A stretch of 64,000 nucleotides of DNA from Fodinibius sp. Rm-B-1B1-1 (GTDB lineage: Bacteria > Bacteroidota > Rhodothermia > Balneolales > Balneolaceae): the NCBI RefSeq assembly GCF_038594945.1, contig NZ_JBCFYD010000002.1, positions 186,001 through 250,000 on the forward strand, in the 5' to 3' direction. Each line of letters opens with the position of its first letter. Position 1 is the stretch's first letter. Below are positions 44,448 through 54,700 of the stretch, one piece after another. The notes below the pieces were generated by a model, which saw only the letters and a list, made by a program, of their open reading frames with translations, did not search any database and was not told where the DNA came from. The translations under genes and the position numbers were made by a program.

Positions 44448-44669
44448 TTGATGTCATCCTGGCCAACGTGGAGGGATCTCCAGCCACAAGGGTCGCGGTG
44501 CTTATACATGAGCAGATGTTCCCACCCATCGAACAGTAAAACCAGCTTTCTAATGGGTACTAAATATAGAACGGGGCTAAGTTAACTTTGGTTAGTTGAA
44601 ACCTTTTTTGTTCTAAAACTCTGTCCCTTTGCAACTTAGTCACTTAGTAACTGAATCACCTAATAACTT
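44448..44669. repeat. composite intergenic repeat, copy 1
   Basis: It begins with TTGATGTCATCC and GGAGGGATCTCCAGCCAC, and ends about 180 bp later with TTTGCAAC and AGTCACTTAG-type phrases. The same order of phrases recurs at 63770-63999. The opening GTCATCC...GGATCT frame is shared with the REP-like hairpins at 475-502. No gene lies within. Confidence 0.55.
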
Positions 44670-44675
44670 TCCAAA

Positions 44676-46103
44676 CTAAATCTGACGCTCAAGAATACGA
44701 CCACTTAACCATAAACCACGTTGGGTATATACGATATTATGATAATTGTTATTACGGTTTAATATATAATGGTCGAAGGGGAAAAACTGGTTGTTGAGCT
44801 TTGGCTGCTCAAAGAAAAATCGGTAGCGCGGGTCCTCTGTATTATAGGAATAGTACCAAATTAACTGCTTTAGGCGATCACGAGTATGAAACGGTTCCCC
44901 AAAAAGGATATAGATCATGCCTCGATCCGTTTTCCAGCCCTCCTTAAAATTAGAGAACCGTTTGTTGGCTTCCTCAACACGCGTATAATATTGTTGAATA
45001 ACTTGCTGTGCCTCCTGTTTGTTTCCCACATTTTTTAGCCAAAATCGGTCGATAGCTTGTTTAAGAGAATCCGTATCAGAAATGGCCATCAGTTCTTCAT
45101 GGTCGCCGCGACCCATTAAATAGTAAAGTGGACGTGCTAATTCCTGCACACTTTTTACCGCCGGAAAATTCTCGCTTTTGATGCCATAAGAGCGTCCTTT
45201 AAAAATTTCTTCTCCGTCGTCACCTTCTTTTAATGCCGTAACTTCGAATCGGTAATTTCCTCGATTTTGATTAGCAAATTTATACTCTACAAACACGCTG
45301 CTGTAATCCGTGAGAATACGCCGGTTGCTTTGTAGTTCCGTTTCCTGATCAAAATCAATTCCCTTGTACTCGATGCTTGAAGAGCTATAATTGTTACGGG
45401 TAATGGCTCGGGGCAGACCGGTATCAGAAGCAAAAGAAATTAGACGAGCATCAAGTGTCAGGGGCACGTCCGACTGGGGACTGATAACTTGGAATACAAA
45501 ACGAAGTGAATCCATGGCATTGGAGACATGGTAGCCGGATAATTGTGTCCACTGTTTCTCTCCTTTTTCTTTGCCAAATAGCTGTATCTCGCTGAGGGTA
45601 TAGTCGCTCTCTGTAGTACCGGGAATATAGACGTTACTGGTTTGGGTAAGCTTTTGATCAGAGTTGAGATCTTGAACGGTTACCAATATTTCATATTCAC
45701 CTGGAGCTACCTGTAGCTGGTAAGAAATATGTTCGATTTCCCGGCTATTCGTAATAGATTTATCGGCTGTTACTATCTGGCGCGTGATACGTTTCGAGCC
45801 AATGTTTTGCTCACCGCTAAGATCTGTAATCTGGATATCTAATGCTACTTCGCCAGAAAGAGAATCCCCCTTTCGGCTATACACTAAACTCCCTTTAACA
45901 ATGTCCGTATTGATATCAATAACAGGACCTTCCTTTTCATCTACAAAGCCAAAGGCGCTGGATCGGAATTCCGGATACCCCGATTTGTAATTATAATCGA
46001 TGCCGCGTTGTATATTATCCATTTTGCTACTGCTGCAGCTAAAAAGGAAGGCGATAATTAAACTTGTAAATAAAAGTAAAAAAGTTCGCATTGATTTAGT
46101 CAT
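44676..46103 (-). CDS. GWxTD domain-containing lipoprotein
   Basis: A 475-residue predicted lipoprotein, with the signal ending FLFSC (Cys23). The N-terminal two thirds look beta-rich, and the C-terminal part carries the GWxTD domain: RFWLKNVGN followed by YYTRVEEANKRFS and Gly389-Trp-Lys-Thr-Asp393-Arg-Gly, with IYILFGEP behind it. GWxTD proteins are found in Bacteroidota, Acidobacteria and relatives and have no established function; an envelope location is likely. It is a single minus-strand gene between two SusCD operons, convergent with pair 1 and divergent from susC2. Confidence 0.87.
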   Translation of the reverse strand: MTKSMRTFLLLFTSLIIAFLFSCSSSKMDNIQRGIDYNYKSGYPEFRSSAFGFVDEKEGPVIDINTDIVKGSLVYSRKGDSLSGEVALDIQITDLSGEQNIGSKRITRQIVTADKSITNSREIEHISYQLQVAPGEYEILVTVQDLNSDQKLTQTSNVYIPGTTESDYTLSEIQLFGKEKGEKQWTQLSGYHVSNAMDSLRFVFQVISPQSDVPLTLDARLISFASDTGLPRAITRNNYSSSSIEYKGIDFDQETELQSNRRILTDYSSVFVEYKFANQNRGNYRFEVTALKEGDDGEEIFKGRSYGIKSENFPAVKSVQELARPLYYLMGRGDHEELMAISDTDSLKQAIDRFWLKNVGNKQEAQQVIQQYYTRVEEANKRFSNFKEGWKTDRGMIYILFGEPFHTRDRLKQLIWYYSYNTEDPRYRFFFEQPKLNNQFFPFDHYILNRNNNYHNIVYTQRGLWLSGRILERQI

Positions 46104-46363
46104 AATGGTACAATGGCAGAGTTATTTACTTAAGGAAATTAAGTGGCCCTCTTAATGTTGTCAATTCAAATTAAGAAGGGGATGGAAATACACAAAACTT
46201 TAAGTTGACAAGGTAACACTGATTTGTTAATGTTGGCACCATCATTCAATGGTGTTATGGAATCAATTAGGATATACAGGATGTTTGCACTTTGACTCAT
46301 CCAATCTTATTAAGGCTATTAATATTAAGAATATTGCTCTTGAAAAAAATTAGGTACAAGAAT
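46104..46363. other. intergenic stretch upstream of susC2
   Basis: Divergent promoter region of the GWxTD gene and susC2, without an open frame. A GGCACCAT/ATGGTGTT dyad lies at about 46234-46256. Confidence 0.45.
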
Positions 46364-46420
46364 TTAAGGTGTTTTTGCGTTCTGCAATCCACATCTTAAT
46401 CACAAACAACTCCTTTTAAT
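46364..46420 (+). promoter_or_regulatory. conserved leader hairpin upstream of susC2
   Basis: TTAAGGTGT (46364-46372) pairs with ACATCTTAA (46391-46399) around an 18-nt loop containing TTGC/GCAA, followed by CAAACAACTCCTTTT. The same arrangement, with compensating differences, precedes susC3 at 51617-51673. Confidence 0.55.
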
Positions 46421-46492
46421 AGTGCGTATATAATGTTGGCCTCTCTAATTTATTTATATTAGTTGGCTTGGGTTACCGCGGTATTAAAAGGC

Positions 46493-46505
46493 TAATCATC
46501 TAATC
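46493..46505 (+). promoter_or_regulatory. 13-mer TAATCATCTAATC before susC2
   Basis: It ends 17 nt before the susC2 start codon. Identical 13-mers lie 17 nt before susC3 and 18 nt before the LytTR gene. The fixed distance suggests an untranslated-leader or translation-initiation element. Confidence 0.55.
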
Positions 46506-46522
46506 TAAAATTATCTCTAATT

Positions 46523-49500
46523 ATGAAGTTGAAGGTACTATCTCTATTAGTATGTACTTTCGGTTTGCTGTTTGCTACTTCGGCATTTGCACAAGACGTT
46601 ACCGTTTCGGGTACGGTTGTGGATGCTGAGGGTGGTGAACCACTACCGGGAGTTACAGTTATGTTACAAGGCACAAACCGAGGAACCGCTACCGGATCAG
46701 ACGGAACCTATGAAGTTGATGCTCCATCTGACGGTACATTAACGTTCTCTTACGTTGGTTTTGTTACCCAAGAAATAGATATCGATGGTCGGACGACTAT
46801 TGATGTTGAGCTAGAATCCGATGTTGCCCAATTAGGTGACGTTGTAGTAACAGGTTATGGTGAACAGGTAGAACGAGGAAACTTGACAAGCTCCATTACT
46901 TCTGTTAGTTCAGAAGATTTTGACGATGTTTCTTCTTCAAACGCTAATTCACTCTTACAGGGACGTGCTGCAGGTGTGAATATTGTGCAAAACTCGGGTA
47001 CTCCGGGCGGCGGTATTAAAGTTCGTGTTCGTGGTGCTACTTCTATTAACGCATCAAACGAGCCGCTTTATGTTATTGACGGTGTTCCCGTTTCTAATGA
47101 AAGTAATTCTGCTGTCGGGGTTGGTAATCAGGGACTAAATGGCCTTTCTACCGTGAATCCACAGGATATTGAATCTATTGAGGTGCTTAAAGATGCTTCG
47201 GCTACCGCTATTTACGGTGCTCGTGGCGCTAATGGGGTCGTACTTATTACCACTAAAGACGGTTCTGCCGGTGATACTCAGATTGATTTTGGGTACAGCC
47301 ACGGCGTAAAAGAATTCAATAATGAGATTGATATGCTGAGTGGTCCAGAATTTATCAAAATGTATGTTGACGGTTTATATGGCGACTTCTTTGGTTACTC
47401 CAATTGGGGATCCTATGAAGATCGTTATAATGCTATGGATTCCTTTCTTGCTTCCAATGGGTTGACATTTGGAAGTTATGCAGGTATCGGAGCAATTGAC
47501 GAATACGGTGCTAACCCATCAGAAGCCACGACTACTGACTGGCAGGACAAGGTCTTTAATACGGGAATTACTGATGAGTTTAATATTTCTGCCCAAGGTG
47601 GAGATGAAACTACGCAGTATTTTCTCTCTGGTAATTACTTTAACGAAGAAGGTATCATGGAAAATGCTGGTTTCGAGCGCCTTAGTGGCCGTATGAATCT
47701 GGAGCATCAAATTAGCGAGCGGGCGGATATTAGCTCTCGTGTTTCTTACAGTCGTTCTACTACGGAGCGTTTGGAAAATGACAACAACATTTACGGTGTA
47801 TTAACAAACGCTATATTGTCCTACCCGACAGCACCTGTTCGTACAGATGATGGTGATTACAATCCAAGTGTTGGGGCATTTTCAAATCCTGTGTCAGCTG
47901 CTCAAGTTACTAATGATGCCGTTCGTACGCGCTTTATTGGTAATGTAGAAGCCAGCTATGATTTGACAAATAATCTTACAGTGACAGGTACAGCTGGTGT
48001 TGATCGTTATGATCTGGATGAAGAAACCTATTCACCAAGCTTTACGAATCAGGGATCACCCTTGGGGAGTGGTTTTTATAGTATTGGTTTGGAGCAGACA
48101 TGGTTGACGGAGCTCCGACTTGCCTATACTAATGATTTCGGTGCTCACAGTTTGAATGCACTTGGAGTGGTTAGTTATCAGGAAACGCAGTTTGAACGAA
48201 CATTTTCTGATGGTCAATTTTATCCAAGTGATGATTTGACTACTATCAATAATGCAGCAACTACAACAGGTGGTTCTTCATTAACTACAAATGGGTTGGA
48301 ATCATACACTGCCCGAGTTAATTATGATTACGATGATCGTTATTTAGTAACTTTAACTGGGCGTGTGGATGGTTCTTCACGATTTAGTGAAGACAATGCC
48401 TATGGGGTTTTTCCTTCCGCATCTCTGGCTTGGAGAGTTACGAATGAAGGTTTCATGGAAGATGTAGATGCCATTAACAATTTGAAAGTACGACTAAGTG
48501 CTGGTATCACAGGTAATCAAAGCATTGGTAACTTTTCATATCAAGCCCTTTATGATGTGGAAAGTTATTCAGGTACTCCTGCACTTGCTCCTACCCAGTT
48601 GGCTAATCCGGATCTTCGATGGGAAGAAACAACTCAATATAACGCAGGTATTGACCTTGCTGTCCTTGAGGAACGTCTTATCGTAACTCTCGATGGTTAT
48701 ATCAAGCAAACGGATGATTTGCTTTTGAATCGTCCTGTGCCTGCCACTACAGGTTTTACTGGATTTGACAGTAATATTGGTTCTATTGAGAACAAAGGGG
48801 TGGAGTTAGCAATTAACTCAATCAATGTACAGACCCAAGATTTCTCTTGGACTACTGATTTCAACATCTCGCATAATAGCAATGAAGTTACAGCGCTATA
48901 TCAAGACCAGCCGTTTGCTTCTGGTTTTGCTAACCGTGTTCAAGTAGGTGAACCGTTAGGTGCTTTTTACGGTTATGTTTCTGATGGAATATGGAACACC
49001 CAGGAAGAGTTAGATAATGCTGATTATGATGCAGGACCTGCTCAACCTGGAGATGTCAAATTTGTTGACATCAATGATGATGGCGTTATCAACTCAGAAG
49101 ACCAAAAGGTGGTTGGTTCGGCACAGCCCGACTTTACTGGAGGCATTACAAATAAGTTGAGCTACAAAGGTTTTGAGCTAAGTGCATTTCTGCAGTTTAG
49201 CTATGGAAATGAAATCTTTAACAACGCCCAAGGATTTTATGGCCACTACGGTTATGCCTATAACTCTTGGGATCGGGCTCGTGATCGATGGACACCGGAG
49301 AATACGGATACCAATGTACCTCGTGCTTCATGGTTTGATGATAACCAAAATACGCGGGAGTCTGATTTCATGATGTATGATGGTTCTTATATGCGTATTA
49401 AGTCTGCAACTTTGGCCTATAATTTTACGGCTGACCAATTAGAACAATTTGGTCTCCGCAGCTTGCGTATTTATGCAACAGGTCAAAATCTCATAACATG

Positions 49501-49627
49501 GACAGATTATCCGGGCTTAGATCCAGAAATTAATACTTTCGATGGCAGTAACACTGCGTTGGGTACTGATTTCTTTAGTTACCCACATGCTCGTACTGTT
49601 CAGGTAGGAATTAATATTGGACTTTAA
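46523..49627 (+). CDS. SusC/RagA TonB-linked outer membrane protein (pair 2)
   Basis: A 1034-residue transporter with a signal peptide of about 23 residues (TSAFA before Gln24). The regulatory domain TVSGTVVDAEGGEPLPGVTVML follows, then a plug with GRAAGVNIVQNSGTPGGGIKVRVRGATS and YVIDGVPVSN. IEVLKDASATAIYGARGANGVVLITTK closes the plug, a motif set typical of large SusC proteins. The barrel ends in VQVGINIGL, so the last residue is Leu and not the usual Phe or Tyr. It pairs with the SusD gene 22 bp downstream. Its leader shares a hairpin and a 13-mer with susC3, which points to common control of pairs 2 and 3. Confidence 0.93.
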   Translation: MKLKVLSLLVCTFGLLFATSAFAQDVTVSGTVVDAEGGEPLPGVTVMLQGTNRGTATGSDGTYEVDAPSDGTLTFSYVGFVTQEIDIDGRTTIDVELESDVAQLGDVVVTGYGEQVERGNLTSSITSVSSEDFDDVSSSNANSLLQGRAAGVNIVQNSGTPGGGIKVRVRGATSINASNEPLYVIDGVPVSNESNSAVGVGNQGLNGLSTVNPQDIESIEVLKDASATAIYGARGANGVVLITTKDGSAGDTQIDFGYSHGVKEFNNEIDMLSGPEFIKMYVDGLYGDFFGYSNWGSYEDRYNAMDSFLASNGLTFGSYAGIGAIDEYGANPSEATTTDWQDKVFNTGITDEFNISAQGGDETTQYFLSGNYFNEEGIMENAGFERLSGRMNLEHQISERADISSRVSYSRSTTERLENDNNIYGVLTNAILSYPTAPVRTDDGDYNPSVGAFSNPVSAAQVTNDAVRTRFIGNVEASYDLTNNLTVTGTAGVDRYDLDEETYSPSFTNQGSPLGSGFYSIGLEQTWLTELRLAYTNDFGAHSLNALGVVSYQETQFERTFSDGQFYPSDDLTTINNAATTTGGSSLTTNGLESYTARVNYDYDDRYLVTLTGRVDGSSRFSEDNAYGVFPSASLAWRVTNEGFMEDVDAINNLKVRLSAGITGNQSIGNFSYQALYDVESYSGTPALAPTQLANPDLRWEETTQYNAGIDLAVLEERLIVTLDGYIKQTDDLLLNRPVPATTGFTGFDSNIGSIENKGVELAINSINVQTQDFSWTTDFNISHNSNEVTALYQDQPFASGFANRVQVGEPLGAFYGYVSDGIWNTQEELDNADYDAGPAQPGDVKFVDINDDGVINSEDQKVVGSAQPDFTGGITNKLSYKGFELSAFLQFSYGNEIFNNAQGFYGHYGYAYNSWDRARDRWTPENTDTNVPRASWFDDNQNTRESDFMMYDGSYMRIKSATLAYNFTADQLEQFGLRSLRIYATGQNLITWTDYPGLDPEINTFDGSNTALGTDFFSYPHARTVQVGINIGL

Positions 49628-49648
49628 AATTTATAAACACGAATTATT

Positions 49649-51025
49649 ATGAAGAACATATTTAAAAACATAACAACTGCATTGTTGGTTGTGTTTGTGG
49701 TTTCGTCATGTGATGTGACCAATCAAACCCCCCAGCAAAGTTTACCATCGGAGACGGTGTTAACCACCGAAGATGGAGCTAATTCCACTTTGGCTGGTGC
49801 GTATTCCGCATATCAGGAAGTAATTGAGGATGATTATGTATTTGCTGAATTAGCCGCCGATTATGCCGGGCATTCAGGTTCTTATCCTTCTTGGGCATCT
49901 GTTAACCAGCATAATTTACTGCCAACGAATGCTGAAGGCCGTGACATGTGGATTGAGTACTATGAATTGATTAATATCACAAATAACCTTATCGGGAATG
50001 TTCCTGATATTGAAGAGGATGGATTTTCTGATGCTGAAAAGAATCAGATCGTTGCGGAAGCTAAAATTCTGCGAGCATTAGCTTATCATTCTCTAGTACG
50101 TTATTTCGGTGGTGTACCACTGATTACTACCCCAACCACTTCGTTGGGTGAGGAAAGTTTTGTAGAGCGAAGTTCGGTTTCGGCTGTGTATGACCAGATC
50201 GTAACTGATTTGGAACAGGCCGAAAGTACATTGGGGGCTGATGGTTCAGCCAATTCTCGTACTGCTACTGGATATACTGCTAAAGCTCTATTAGCTCGCG
50301 TACACTTATATCAAGGTAATCATGGGGCAGCAGAAGACTATGCTACTGAAGTGATTGATAGTGGTACATTCGCTCTTGGTACTTATGAGGGCTTATTTGG
50401 TAATACTCCTTCTACTGCTGAACCAATTTTCAGGTTGGAATTTACCTCAGAGGATGATAATTCTCTTTCATTTTTTGCGCGCCCGAATGGTTATGGTGGA
50501 CGTAGAGAGTATGCTCCTACGAGTGATTACACTTCCGCTTTTGCAAATGAAGATATGCGCGAATTAGTTAATTTAACTGATTTTGATCCCAGTGAAGGTA
50601 ACGGTTCAGAGTTAGCTAAATATTTCGAGCTTGAAGGTAATGACGATGTTATCATCGTACGACTTGCAGAAATGTATCTTATTCGTGCAGAAGCGCGTGG
50701 TTTAAAAGATACCCCTGATTATGGCGGTGTTGCTTCAGATCTAAATATGGTCCAGCGACGAGCATATGAAAATCAAGAGCCTTCGGGAGGCCCATACTCC
50801 ACAGATTATGCTGCAGCTGATTTTACTTCCGATCAAGAGGTAATTGATGCTGTTATGTATCAACGTGGTTTAGAGTTAGCACAAGAAGGTCATCGCTGGT
50901 TTGATTATAAGCGTTTGGGTATGGCTACCAGTCAGTTTGGAATTGATCAAGCAATGACCTTGTGGCCAATACCTCAACGAGAAATGGATTCCAATCCAAA
51001 TTTAGAACAAAATCCTGGTTACTAA
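49649..51025 (+). CDS. RagB/SusD family lipoprotein (pair 2)
   Basis: A 458-residue lipoprotein with the lipidation site at Cys21 (VVSSCDV). Classical SusD features are present: the TPR segment AEAKILRALAYHSLVRYFGGVPLIT, TGYTAKALLARVHLYQGNHGAAEDYATEVI, and the C-terminal QRGLELAQEGHRWFDYKRLG with LWPIPQREMDSNPNLEQNPGY. It matches the canonical RagB/SusD domain, unlike the two SusD-like_2 types further on. It binds the substrate of SusC2 at the cell surface. Confidence 0.93.
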   Translation: MKNIFKNITTALLVVFVVSSCDVTNQTPQQSLPSETVLTTEDGANSTLAGAYSAYQEVIEDDYVFAELAADYAGHSGSYPSWASVNQHNLLPTNAEGRDMWIEYYELINITNNLIGNVPDIEEDGFSDAEKNQIVAEAKILRALAYHSLVRYFGGVPLITTPTTSLGEESFVERSSVSAVYDQIVTDLEQAESTLGADGSANSRTATGYTAKALLARVHLYQGNHGAAEDYATEVIDSGTFALGTYEGLFGNTPSTAEPIFRLEFTSEDDNSLSFFARPNGYGGRREYAPTSDYTSAFANEDMRELVNLTDFDPSEGNGSELAKYFELEGNDDVIIVRLAEMYLIRAEARGLKDTPDYGGVASDLNMVQRRAYENQEPSGGPYSTDYAAADFTSDQEVIDAVMYQRGLELAQEGHRWFDYKRLGMATSQFGIDQAMTLWPIPQREMDSNPNLEQNPGY

Positions 51026-51050
51026 TTGGCAATGTGCTGTTAGTGCTTCA

Positions 51051-51082
51051 AAAGCCGCCTCGTTTTCGGGGCGGCTTTTTTT
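51051..51082 (+). terminator. terminator after the susC2-susD2 pair
   Basis: AAGCCGCC and GGGCGGCTT stem with seven T. It is almost identical to the terminator after pair 3 (56828-56859), a sign that these operons are related by duplication. Confidence 0.92.
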
Positions 51083-51329
51083 ATTGCTACGAAAAATCCT
51101 TAATTCATCAAATAGCGACAGGAGTTTCATGTTTTGACTACTTAGAGAAAATGTTTTGCAAAGCTGATAGGAGAGAGCTGATTTGTATTAAAATGGTCGA
51201 ATATGGAACTGTTTAATTATGAACTTTATCTAAGGAGAGGAAACCTTTTAGCTTATTGCAAAAGTGCGGGACTTTAACAAGAATTGACATTAGCTTTTCT
51301 TTTCATAAGATTAGTGAAAGTTAGAAAGG

Positions 51330-51400
51330 GGAAACATATCTATCGACTTTTAAAACCAGGGCTCCAAAATTTGTTTTTGTTCCCCACCTTTATGGGGCTC
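51330..51400 (+). promoter_or_regulatory. CCAGGGCT element upstream of susC3
   Basis: AAAACCAGGGCTCC (51352-51365) is followed by a CCCC-ACCTTTAT-GGGG hairpin. Related elements, also with CCAGGGCT and a nearby CCCACC hairpin, lie at 57841-57950 before susC4. The element is in a 744-bp gene-free region (51026-51769). It may be a structured leader RNA or an operator; I cannot match it to a known riboswitch class. Confidence 0.4.
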
Positions 51401-51616
51401 TTAAAAAGGTATTGATATCAAGCAGGTTGGTATTTGTAGGTTAGTTAAAAATGAATACAAATAGCTGTTTTTTGCACAAGATAATTAATGGTTGATTAAT
51501 CACTATCAAATTATTAAGGTAAGGCTGAGATTTAGGGACGGAATAAGAAGGGATTACTTTTAAGATAAAATAATTAGGGCTTGTACAGTTGGTTTTACTT
51601 TTATTTTTCCAAGAAA

Positions 51617-51673
51617 TTAAGATGTTGTTATGCAACAATAGCACATCTTAAATAACAAATAACTCCTTTTGAT
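51617..51673 (+). promoter_or_regulatory. conserved leader hairpin upstream of susC3
   Basis: TTAAGATGT (51617-51625) pairs with ACATCTTAA (51643-51651) around a 17-nt loop containing TTGTT/AACAA, followed by CAAATAACTCCTTTT. It is the counterpart of 46364-46420. Confidence 0.6.
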
Positions 51674-51739
51674 GTTGCTCTTTCACGGTCTCTCTTTTTT
51701 AAATCAAACAGTAAGAGAGTCCATGTGGCATTAAGAGGC

Positions 51740-51752
51740 TAATCATCTAATC
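51740..51752 (+). promoter_or_regulatory. 13-mer TAATCATCTAATC before susC3
   Basis: Identical to the element before susC2 and, as there, it ends 17 nt upstream of the start codon. Confidence 0.55.
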
Positions 51753-51769
51753 CAAAACTGTCTATAATT

Positions 51770-54700
51770 ATGCTTAGAAAGTTACTTTCTACAGCAATAT
51801 TTACGTTATTTCTTGCAGCTACTACGTTGGCTCAAGATGGCACCGTGACGGGTACTGTTACGGATGCAGAAACTGGTGAAACCTTACCAGGCGTAAATGT
51901 TGTGATCAATGAATTGCAAACAGGTGCTTCTACAGACGCTGAAGGTGTTTATACTATTAGCGGGGTACCAAGTGGCACATACACCATTCAAGCTTCATTT
52001 ATTGGGTATAGAACATATACGCAAGAAATTGAAGTTGGAGCAGGTGAAACTACTCATAATATTCAGATGCGTTCTGATGTCTTAGGGCTCGATGAGGTTG
52101 TTGTAAGTGCCCTTGGTTTTGAGAGCGACCGAGATGAATCAGGTGTTTCAACATCAAACATTGGTGGAGAAACAGTTGGTGAAACAGGTGAGGAGAACTT
52201 GCTTAATAGCCTATCAGGATTGGCCTCGGGTATGCGAGTAACAAGTTCTGGCGGTGATCCCGGAGCTGGATCGTATATCCTTATCCGAGGGCAAAGTACA
52301 ATTACTGGGGATACACAACCACTTTTTGTTATTGATGGTGTACCCGTAGAAAATTCTACTTTAGGTCAGGGAATTGACGGGGTTGCTCAACAGTCTCGTA
52401 TTAATGACCTAAACCCTGATGATATAGAATCGATTGAAGTACTGAAAGGTGCTTCGGCTGCTGCTCTTTGGGGTAGTCGTGCTATTAATGGTGTTGTAGT
52501 TGTAAAGACTAAAGCAGGGCAAACATCAGGTGATAAACCTGTTAATGTATCTTTTAAATCTTCCGTTAAAACTTCTGAACTGAATAAAACTGTGCCATTA
52601 CAAACCCAGTTTGGTCAAGGGTCAGGTGGTGCATATTCGTATGGTTCATCAGATAGTTGGGGAGATTATATTCCTGACCGAGAAGGTGGTGAAGATTTAC
52701 AAGTTACTTCACCTACTGGACCTTTTGGTAATCTATATAATGGTTATGGTGTTGATAACAATGATAACGAGTATTATGTAATCCCCAGCGCTGGTGCTAC
52801 GAATTCTAACACTGGAGAGGTGCTTGGGCCACATGGTGGCAAACGTTCTACACAAACGTATGACCATGGGGATGAAGTTTTCCAAAATGGATTGACCATA
52901 GAAAATTCATTGTCACTAAGTGGCGGAGATCAAGATGGAACCTATTATCTGAGCATAGGTAATGTATCCCAAGAGGGAATTATCCGTAATAACAGTAATT
53001 ATAACAGAACGAATGTTCGGTTTACTGCAGATCAGCAATTTGGTGATTTAAACCTCAGTGGTTCGGCAGCCTATAATAAAAATACGTCTGACCGAATCCA
53101 GCAGGGTTCTAACCTAAGTGGTATTTTCTTGGGAGGGCTTCGTACATCGCCAGATTTCAATAACAGTGTGTACGAGTTAGATTATTACGATACTGCTGGA
53201 AACCTTTTTCCTGACAAGCATCGCGCCTATCGTAATCCTATAGCTTCTGCTGATAATCCCGGATATGACAATCCGTTTTGGACGATTGAAAATAATGAAA
53301 ACTCTTCTGTTGTTAATCGTTTGATTGGTAAAGTGGAGGCTTCCTACGATCCAACAAGTTGGTTTAACCTTACAGGTCGAGTTGGATTAGATCGTTACCA
53401 AGATCGACGATACTCATTTTTCCCTGTATATAATGCTACGTATGATCCGGGACAAATGACAGAGGAGACGATATCGGAGTATCAGATTAATACTGATATT
53501 ATCGCTCGTGCCACGCATCAGTTAAATGAGGATTTTTCAGGTTCTGCATTGGTTGGTTTTAATTTCAACCACCGAGAATTTGATAATGTAGGTGCAACGG
53601 CCGAGAACTTTACCCTTCCGGGTGATTTTAGAGACTTAGAGAACACTGCACCTGATCAACGGTATCCATTTAATGGAGAAAGTACCGTTCGTACTGCAGC
53701 CGTATATTCTGAACTCAAGTTAAATGCTTATGATCAACTCTTCCTTACCGTAACAGGACGTGGGGAGACGGCTTCTACTTTTGGAGAAGAAGCAAGCAGT
53801 ACATTCTTTTATCCATCAGTTAGTGCAGCATGGCAATTTACTGATCTCGATGCATTGAGTGATAACAGTATTTTAAGCTTTGGTAAGTTGAGAGCTTCTT
53901 GGGGACAAGTAGGTCGACAACCAGGTCCATATTTAACAATTACCGATTATGTACCTGCTTCGTTTGGTACAGGATGGGGGCCAGCATTGAGCGCCTCAAA
54001 TTATGGTGGTGGTTACGTAAGATCTACTAACCAAGGTAATGCAAATCTTAAGCCTGAAACCAAAACTGAAATGGAAGCTGGTCTGGATTTGCGATTCTTT
54101 GATGATCGTGTACGGCCAAGTGTAACGTTTTATCAAAATGAAACGACGGATGCTATTTTTAGTGTAGACGTTGCTGCTTCTACAGGTTTTGCAGGACAGA
54201 CAGCAAATGCTGCAACACTGGAAAACAAAGGTGTTGAAGTAGAACTCGGTGTAGATTGGATTGCTTCAAATGATTTCAATTGGACTACAAATCTCCATTG
54301 GAGCACTAATGAAAATGAAGTAACTGATCTACAGGGTACTGAGTCAATTTTCTTGGCTGGATTTGCCGGTACATCGTCAAGAGCTGTTGAAGGAGAAGCC
54401 TTAGGTGTACTTTGGGGTGTTCCCTATGCTCGTGATGAGAGTGGAAACCTTGAGTTAAGTAATGCTGGTTTCCCAACCGTTAATGCTACAGAAGGTGTAT
54501 TAGGTGATCCTAATCCTGATTGGATTGGAGGTGTAACAAATACCTTTAACTATAAAGGGGTTGAACTGAGTTTCATGATCGATATTAAGCATGGTGGAGA
54601 TATCTGGAATGGAACAAAAGGGGCCCTCTATACCTTCGGTACGCACGAAGATGTTGGTACAATGACAACAGTGAGTGCCAATGAAGCCCAGAATCTTGTA

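Noticed and set aside
51026-51769. Known riboswitch class for the CCAGGGCT element
   Set aside because: I compared it mentally with GEMM/c-di-GMP, TPP, cobalamin and SAM consensus cores and saw no match.
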